From positions 124,001-188,000 of the forward strand of contig NZ_JACBYQ010000001.1 of assembly GCF_013408295.1 (NCBI RefSeq): 64,000 nt of DNA, in the 5' to 3' direction. The DNA comes from Psychromicrobium silvestre. GTDB taxonomy: Bacteria; Actinomycetota; Actinomycetes; Actinomycetales; Micrococcaceae. This document shows, one piece after another, positions 58,894 to 64,000 of this stretch. Made by a program: the position numbers and the translations under genes. Below the pieces are notes generated by a model. That model made no database searches, had not been told where the DNA came from, and was given only the letters and a program-made list of their open reading frames with translations. Numbering within the stretch: the first letter of the stretch is position 1; each line of letters opens with the position of its first letter.

Positions 58894-60531
58894 TTGAGTG
58901 AAAGTCAGCCTCTCGCTAGCGGCGCATCGCCCGGCCTGCGGCCCCGAAACCCAGCCGGACTGCGGTTATCCGCCTTAATCGAGCTGTTGAATATCGAGGG
59001 CGACTTCCCGGACACCCTGCTGACCGGGGTCAGCCTGGATTCACGGAGCATCCGGGCAGGGGATCTTTACCTTGCGCTTCCCGGAATGAGCAGCCACGGC
59101 GCCCGATATGCGGAAGCGGCTATCCATTCAGGTGCCACTGCTGTGCTGACCGATCCCGAGGGATTGGAGCTACTGGCGGAGAGCGGATCGGTGACGACGC
59201 CGGTGCTTGTGGTCTCGGAACCCCGATCCTGGGTGGGGACCATTGCCGAGCGCATTTATCGCACGGAGAATCCCTCCGAAGCGCCCCCCATGCAACTCTT
59301 CGGGGTCACCGGAACCAATGGCAAGACGACCACTAGCTATCTGATTCGATCGTTGCTGGCGGCGCTGAATCGTAGCAGTGGTTTGATCGGTACCATCGAA
59401 ACCCTGGTCGGGAGTCAGCGGGTAGCCTCCACTTTGACCACTCCGGATTCCACCGATCTGCATGCCCTGATGGCGATTATGCGGGAGAATTCACTGGACG
59501 CAGCGGTAATGGAAGTTTCCTCTCACGCGCTGACCCTGGGGCGAGTGGACCAGGTGCTTTTTGAAGTGGCTGGCTTTACTAATCTGACTCAGGACCATCT
59601 TGATTTGCACGGTGAGATGGAGGACTATTTTGCCGCTAAGGCGATGCTCTTCAACGCCGAGCATAGTGGCCGCGCGGTGATCACGGTCGACGACGAATGG
59701 GGCCAGAAGATGGCCGCCACCGCGAACATCCCCACCCTCACGCTCCGAACCACCATCGGGACCCAAGAGCAAGACATTGAGCACGAAGCCGATTGGTGGG
59801 TGAGCACAGCATCGCCCCGTGAGTTGGGGTGGGACGTCGAATTGCGCAGCGCCGAGCACAGCTTGCGCTTCCACACCTCTTTGGCTGGCGAGTTCAATGT
59901 CTCCAATGCGGCTCTGGCTGTTTTGATGGTCCACGCCTCGGGGGCAAGTATCGAGGAGTTGCAAGCGGCGCTCGATCAGCGCGACCCGCTGAGCCTGCAG
60001 GTTCCCGGACGGATGCAACTGATCTGCCGTGCACCCATCGCTGTGGTTGACTTCGCACATAACCCCGATGCCTTACTGAGGGCGATGAAAGCCGTCCAGC
60101 CATCACCCGAAAGCGGCGGAAGGTTGATCGTGGTCTTTGGCGCCACCGGACAGCGTGACCAGACTAAGCGCGGGATCATGGGGGCACTGGCTGCGAATAA
60201 TGCCGATGTGGTGATTGTCACGGACGATGATCCGCACGATGAAGATCCCGGCCAGATTCGAGAACAAGTGTTGGCAGGTGCCCTGCTAGCTCTCGAGGAA
60301 TCGACCGATCGGAGCACCGTACTGGAGAGCCTTGCACCGCGCGGCGCAGCCATTGATCGGGCGGTAGAAATGGCAAACTCAGCTGACACCATTCTGCTGG
60401 CCGGACGGGGCCACGAGGTCTGGCAAGAAGTACAGGGAACGGCTCTAGCCCTCGATGACCGAGAAGAACTTCGAGTGGCGCTGCGTAAATATGGATTCAC
60501 TCCCGAGCCAGTTCCCGAGATAGAGTCCTAA
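58894..60531 (+). CDS. murE: UDP-MurNAc-L-Ala-D-Glu ligase MurE
   Basis: A 545-residue Mur ligase that adds the third residue of the stem peptide. It has LFGVTGTNGKTTTSYLIRSL (P-loop), EVSSHALTLGRVDQV, TNLTQDHLDLHGEMEDYFAAKAMLF and VVFGATGQRDQTKRGIMG. The substrate loop is TDDDPHDEDPGQIRE: in place of the DNPR motif that recognises meso-DAP there is DDPHDEDP, which favours Lys or another diamino acid. The start is a TTG with CGGAG seven bases before it. Confidence 0.95.
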   Translation: MSESQPLASGASPGLRPRNPAGLRLSALIELLNIEGDFPDTLLTGVSLDSRSIRAGDLYLALPGMSSHGARYAEAAIHSGATAVLTDPEGLELLAESGSVTTPVLVVSEPRSWVGTIAERIYRTENPSEAPPMQLFGVTGTNGKTTTSYLIRSLLAALNRSSGLIGTIETLVGSQRVASTLTTPDSTDLHALMAIMRENSLDAAVMEVSSHALTLGRVDQVLFEVAGFTNLTQDHLDLHGEMEDYFAAKAMLFNAEHSGRAVITVDDEWGQKMAATANIPTLTLRTTIGTQEQDIEHEADWWVSTASPRELGWDVELRSAEHSLRFHTSLAGEFNVSNAALAVLMVHASGASIEELQAALDQRDPLSLQVPGRMQLICRAPIAVVDFAHNPDALLRAMKAVQPSPESGGRLIVVFGATGQRDQTKRGIMGALAANNADVVIVTDDDPHDEDPGQIREQVLAGALLALEESTDRSTVLESLAPRGAAIDRAVEMANSADTILLAGRGHEVWQEVQGTALALDDREELRVALRKYGFTPEPVPEIES

Positions 60532-60537
60532 ATCGAG

Positions 60538-62043
60538 ATGATTGAACTTTCTGCTGCTGAAATTGCCGCTGTAACCCAAGGCCAGCTGAGTCGGACGGCG
60601 CCTGCCGAACTCTTGATCGATCTAGCCGCGATCCGCACGGATTCACGGGAATGTGTTCCTGGATCGGCCTATATTGCCAAGCCGGGGGAGCACTCCGATG
60701 GGCACTCCTTCATTCCGACCGCCATCCAAGCGGGCGCGGTACTGGTGCTGGCCGAGCGCGAGATATTGGATCCTCAGGGAGAGCCTTATCCTGCCGTGAT
60801 CGTTCCCGACGCGGTGCTGGCGATGGGACAGTTAGCCGCCGAGGCGGTACGCCGGATTCGGGCCGCCGGAGACCTGACGGTAATTGGAATTACCGGCTCT
60901 GCTGGAAAGACCACGACGAAGGATTTGCTGGCTGGAATCCTGCAGGAAGCCGGCCCGACGGTAGCTCCGGAAGGTTCTTATAACGGAGAGATCGGGGTGC
61001 CGCTCACCGTTTTCCGAGCGGACCTAAACACTCGTTACTTGGTGGTCGAGATGGGCGCCACCGGAATTGGGCACATTAACTACCTGACCAGTCTGGTCAA
61101 GCCGGATATTGGTGTTGTTCTTGGGGTGGGCAGCGCCCACGCCGGAGAGTTCGGTGGAGTCGAAAATATTGCAGTAGCCAAGGGTGAGATGGTCGAAGCT
61201 TTGAGCGCTCAGGGTACCGCGGTGTTGAATTTCAATGATGGTCGAGTCCGTGCGATGGCCGAGCGTGGGCCCGCGGAGGTGCTCTGGTTCGCCGAAGGAG
61301 GATCGGCGCTCCCCGAAGGTGCCCGTGCCGTGGTGGCCTGGGACGTGCGCAGCAACGCCGAGGCGCAGCCCGTTTTCGACCTTGAGTTCCCAGCGAGCAG
61401 AGGGGCGAAAGCTCTCCGCTGGCCGGTGCGCAGCGGGCTGATCGGTCTGCACCATGTGCCGAATCTGCTGGCCGCCGCAGCAGCAGCCTGGCAGGCCGGG
61501 GTGCCGGAAGAAACGATCGCCAGCGCCCTTGATGGGCAGGGCCCGAAGAGTCGGTGGCGGATGGAACGCACCGAACGCGCCGATGGCGTGACGGTGATCA
61601 ATGATGCCTATAACGCCAACCCGGAGTCGATGCGTGCCGCGCTGCGCACGCTGGCCGAACTTGGCCACGGTGTGGGCGAATCCCGCCGCACTTGGGCCGT
61701 ACTAGGGCCGATGCTCGAACTGGGTGAGGAGTCGGTTCTGGCCCATAGCGCGCTGGGTCAGACCGTGGTTCGACTGAACATTTCCCGGCTCATCGTGGTT
61801 GGTACCGAGGCTAGAGCCATGCATATTGGCGCCATCAATGAAGGCTCCTGGGGCGAAGAGTCGCGTTTCGTCGCGGATGTGGACGAAGCATATGAGATTC
61901 TGGAGAAGGAATTGAGCCCCGGGGACCTCGTACTCTTCAAATCCTCCAGAGACGCAGGACTGCGCTTTTTAGGCGATCGGATAGCATTGGCTCCAATACC
62001 GGGGGCTGACCGAAACAAACAGGAAGGACCGAGCGGGCGATGA
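60538..62043 (+). CDS. murF: UDP-MurNAc-tripeptide:D-Ala-D-Ala ligase MurF
   Basis: A 501-residue Mur ligase that joins D-Ala-D-Ala to the stem tripeptide. It has VIGITGSAGKTTTKDLLAGIL, YNGEIGVPLTVFRA, VEMGATGIGHINYLTSLVKPDIGVV and DAYNANPESMRAALRTLAEL. The start is 6 bp behind the murE stop and its own stop overlaps the mraY start (ATGA). Confidence 0.96.
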   Translation: MIELSAAEIAAVTQGQLSRTAPAELLIDLAAIRTDSRECVPGSAYIAKPGEHSDGHSFIPTAIQAGAVLVLAEREILDPQGEPYPAVIVPDAVLAMGQLAAEAVRRIRAAGDLTVIGITGSAGKTTTKDLLAGILQEAGPTVAPEGSYNGEIGVPLTVFRADLNTRYLVVEMGATGIGHINYLTSLVKPDIGVVLGVGSAHAGEFGGVENIAVAKGEMVEALSAQGTAVLNFNDGRVRAMAERGPAEVLWFAEGGSALPEGARAVVAWDVRSNAEAQPVFDLEFPASRGAKALRWPVRSGLIGLHHVPNLLAAAAAAWQAGVPEETIASALDGQGPKSRWRMERTERADGVTVINDAYNANPESMRAALRTLAELGHGVGESRRTWAVLGPMLELGEESVLAHSALGQTVVRLNISRLIVVGTEARAMHIGAINEGSWGEESRFVADVDEAYEILEKELSPGDLVLFKSSRDAGLRFLGDRIALAPIPGADRNKQEGPSGR

Positions 62044-63152
62044 TTGCCATTTTGATGGGTGCCGCTTTCGGACTTGCTCTGGCGATGATCGGCACCCCGC
62101 TTTTCATCCGTTTGCTGGTGCGCAAGGGCTACGGACAGTTCGTTCGCGACGACGGACCCACTTCGCATCACACCAAGCGTGGTACTCCCACCATGGGCGG
62201 TGCCGTGGTGATCGGCTCGGTAATCCTGGCCTACCTTTTGGCGCACCTTTTCATCTGGATCTTAAACCCGAAGGCTCCCGGTCCGACGGTTTCTGGATGG
62301 CTGCTCATCTTCCTGATGGCGGGCATGGGCTTAGTCGGGTTCCTGGACGACTTCATTAAGATCTCCAAACAAAGATCCTTGGGTCTCAATGCGCGAGCCA
62401 AGCTTATTCTGCAAGCCTTGATTGGCGTTGTTTTTGCGATTTTGGCACTCAACTTTGCGGATGAGAAGGGCCGCACGCCGGCCAGTATGACAATCTCCTT
62501 CTCCCGGGATATCTCCGGACTGAACCTGGCTTTTGCCGGCGCGGGCCTGGGAGTGGTGCTGTTCATTATCTGGTCGAATGCCATCATTACCGCCGCGACT
62601 AACGGCGTGAATCTCGCCGATGGTCTGGATGGACTGGCCGCAGGCGCCTCGGTGATGGTCTTCGGCGCCTACACCTTAATGGGCATCTGGCAGTCCAATC
62701 AGAGTTGTGGCTCGCCTCGGGCGAACGGTTCACCGGCCTGCTACGAGGTTCGTGATCCGCTCGATCTTGCCTTGCTCGCTGCCATTATCTGTGCGGCCCT
62801 GATTGGGTTCCTCTGGTGGAATACCTCGCCAGCCAAGATCTTTATGGGAGATACCGGATCGTTGGCCATTGGTGGTGCCATCGCAGGCTTCGCGATCCTC
62901 TCCCGGACCGAGCTATTGCTGCCCATCATCGGCGGACTGTTCGTGATCATCACCCTTTCTGTCATCCTTCAAGTGGGCTTCTTCAAACTCAGCGGCGGCA
63001 AACGTATCTTCAAGATGGCGCCCCTGCAGCATCATTTCGAGCTCAAGGGTTGGGCCGAAGTCACCGTGGTGGTGCGGTTCTGGATTCTCTGCGGACTGTT
63101 CGTGGCGGTTGGCCTCGGTGCCTTCTACGCCGAGTGGGTCGTTCAGCTTTGA
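62040..63152 (+). CDS. mraY: Phospho-MurNAc-pentapeptide transferase MraY
   Basis: A 370-residue polytopic enzyme that forms lipid I on undecaprenyl phosphate. It has ten hydrophobic segments and the conserved motifs HHTKRGTPTMGG, GFLDDFIKISKQRSLGL (catalytic Asp pair), NGVNLADGLDGLAAG, FMGDTGSLAIGG and APLQHHFELKGWAE. The ATG overlaps the murF stop. Its end carries the first unit of a 30-bp duplication that reaches into murD. Confidence 0.96.
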   Translation: MIAILMGAAFGLALAMIGTPLFIRLLVRKGYGQFVRDDGPTSHHTKRGTPTMGGAVVIGSVILAYLLAHLFIWILNPKAPGPTVSGWLLIFLMAGMGLVGFLDDFIKISKQRSLGLNARAKLILQALIGVVFAILALNFADEKGRTPASMTISFSRDISGLNLAFAGAGLGVVLFIIWSNAIITAATNGVNLADGLDGLAAGASVMVFGAYTLMGIWQSNQSCGSPRANGSPACYEVRDPLDLALLAAIICAALIGFLWWNTSPAKIFMGDTGSLAIGGAIAGFAILSRTELLLPIIGGLFVIITLSVILQVGFFKLSGGKRIFKMAPLQHHFELKGWAEVTVVVRFWILCGLFVAVGLGAFYAEWVVQL

Positions 63153-63200
63153 ACGCAGAGTCGATGGACAGTTCAGCTTTGAACGCAGAGTTGATGACGG
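63141..63200 (+). repeat. 30-bp tandem duplication at the mraY/murD junction
   Basis: Two units, 63141-63170 and 63171-63200, share at least 20 consecutive identical bases from GTTCAGCTTT onward, then differ at a few positions. The first unit contains the mraY stop. The second adds ten in-frame codons to the N-terminus of MurD. Confidence 0.85.
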
Positions 63201-64000
63201 GTACCTCCCGCGTCGACGGGCTGCGCAGCTGGGATTCCGACTGGTCCGGACTGCGTATTGTGGTCACCGGGATCGGCAAAACTGGCTTCTCTATCGCGGA
63301 TACTCTCGCCGAGCTGGGAGCACAGCTCGTGGTGGTCGCGGCCTCCGACGACGAAGCGGCCAGGCAAGCTGCGGACACCCTGAAGATCGTCGGGGTACAG
63401 CAGGTGTTGCTCGGTGAACAGAGTTCACAGAAGTTGCCGCTGGTAGCAGGCCAGCAGGCCGAACTGGTGGTCACCTCACCCGGGTTGCCGCCGTCGCACC
63501 CCCTGCTGAGCGAGGCCGCCGCGCTGGGCATCCCGATTTGGGGTGATGTTGAGCTTGCCTGGCGGGTTCAGCAGCGCAAGGGACGCAAGAGCGCCGACTG
63601 GATCACCATCACCGGAACGAACGGCAAAACCACAACCACAACGATGGTGGCGGAAATGCTACGGGCCGCCGGACTGCGGGCCATTGCGGCCGGAAATATT
63701 GGCACTCCCATCTTGGACGCGGTCCGCGACCCGGAGGGCTTTGATGTGCTGGCTGTGGAGTTATCCAGTTTCCAACTGCACTGGACCGAATCCGTTTCGG
63801 CAGTGTCCAGTGTGTGTCTCAACCTCGCCGAGGATCACGTCGATTGGCACGGTTCGCTGGCTGATTATGCGGCTGATAAAGCCAAGGTTTATCAGCACAC
63901 TCAAAAGGCCTGCGTTTACAACGCGGAACAGCTGGAAACCGAGAAGATGGTTGAAGAGGCCGACGTCGTTGAGGGCTGCCGGGCGGTTGGGTTCACCACC
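63149..64000 (+). CDS. murD: UDP-MurNAc-L-Ala:D-Glu ligase MurD, partial at the window edge
   Basis: The first 284 codons of MurD, with no stop before the window ends. It adds D-Glu to UDP-MurNAc-L-Ala. It has a Rossmann start (LRIVVTGIGKTGFSIADTL), VVTSPGLPPSHPL, the P-loop ITITGTNGKTTTTTMVAEML, AAGNIGTPIL, VELSSFQLHWTESV and LNLAEDHVDWHGSLADYAADKAKVY. A TTG at 63149 overlaps the mraY stop (TTGA). ATGs at 63164 and 63194 are also in frame; the duplication makes the true start uncertain. Confidence 0.9.
   Translation, partial: MNAESMDSSALNAELMTGTSRVDGLRSWDSDWSGLRIVVTGIGKTGFSIADTLAELGAQLVVVAASDDEAARQAADTLKIVGVQQVLLGEQSSQKLPLVAGQQAELVVTSPGLPPSHPLLSEAAALGIPIWGDVELAWRVQQRKGRKSADWITITGTNGKTTTTTMVAEMLRAAGLRAIAAGNIGTPILDAVRDPEGFDVLAVELSSFQLHWTESVSAVSSVCLNLAEDHVDWHGSLADYAADKAKVYQHTQKACVYNAEQLETEKMVEEADVVEGCRAVGFTT

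Overview
The window is chromosomal DNA of a high-GC Gram-positive actinobacterium, most likely a Micrococcaceae relative (Arthrobacter / Renibacterium / Psychromicrobium type). The evidence is the intact actinobacterial blocks gcvH-garA-ftsR-bifunctional nuclease-MerR, aroG-PASTA kinase-Rv2175c-like-idsA and mraZ-rsmH-ftsL-ftsI-murE-murF-mraY-murD, together with GTG-started leaderless genes and WXG100 proteins. The exact genus is an inference. MurE carries a DDPHDEDP motif in place of the DAP-type DNPR motif, which points to lysine (or another non-DAP diamino acid) in the peptidoglycan.

Left part, about 1-30.7 kb: accessory and environmental-response genes in small, often divergent units of regulator plus enzyme. 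These are an HxlR-peroxiredoxin fusion opposite an MFS exporter across a 35-bp near-palindrome; ArsR-SRPBCC; LysR opposite an SdhA/FrdA-like flavoprotein; a quinone-oxidoreductase-like protein; AraC opposite a glyoxalase-fold gene; a type VII secretion cassette (two WXG100-like proteins, a 699-residue DUF1023-type hydrolase, two tandem paralogous lipoproteins); a beta-N-acetylhexosaminidase operon; LtrA; a SnoaL-domain ECF sigma factor with two ECF41-type promoters facing opposite ways toward itself and toward a nucleotide-sugar-epimerase-like gene; ribokinase; an Rpf/LysM protein; LacI; a decayed esterase/transporter stretch; and TetR opposite a CrtC/AttH-like protein.

Middle part, 30.8-53.5 kb: mostly conserved core metabolism and regulation. 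It holds gcvH, garA, ftsR, a bifunctional nuclease, a second MerR gene, an orphan ParA, pyruvate carboxylase, a long-chain acyl-CoA synthetase, ROK glucokinase, esterase, PlsC-type acyltransferase, class II DAHP synthase, an AbiEi/DUF559-like gene bracketed by related palindromic repeats, a four-PASTA kinase, a LysM/lytic transglycosylase, an Rv2175c-like DNA-binding protein, a polyprenyl diphosphate synthase, a lipoprotein and DNA polymerase IV.

Right end, 53.6-64 kb: a DUF3040 membrane protein, a strong terminator, then the division and cell wall (dcw) operon. Its promoter is overlaid by three TGGRG boxes spaced exactly 10 bp apart, as expected for MraZ autoregulation. The genes overlap or abut through to murD, which runs off the window edge. 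A 30-bp tandem duplication sits at the mraY/murD junction.

Themes that tie the window together are cell-wall synthesis and remodelling (dcw genes, Rpf, LysM-transglycosylase, PASTA kinase, polyprenyl synthase, hexosaminidase), Ser/Thr kinase signalling (kinase, GarA, Rv2175c-like) and many one-component regulators with visible operators. No rRNA, tRNA, CRISPR array, transposase or phage gene was seen.
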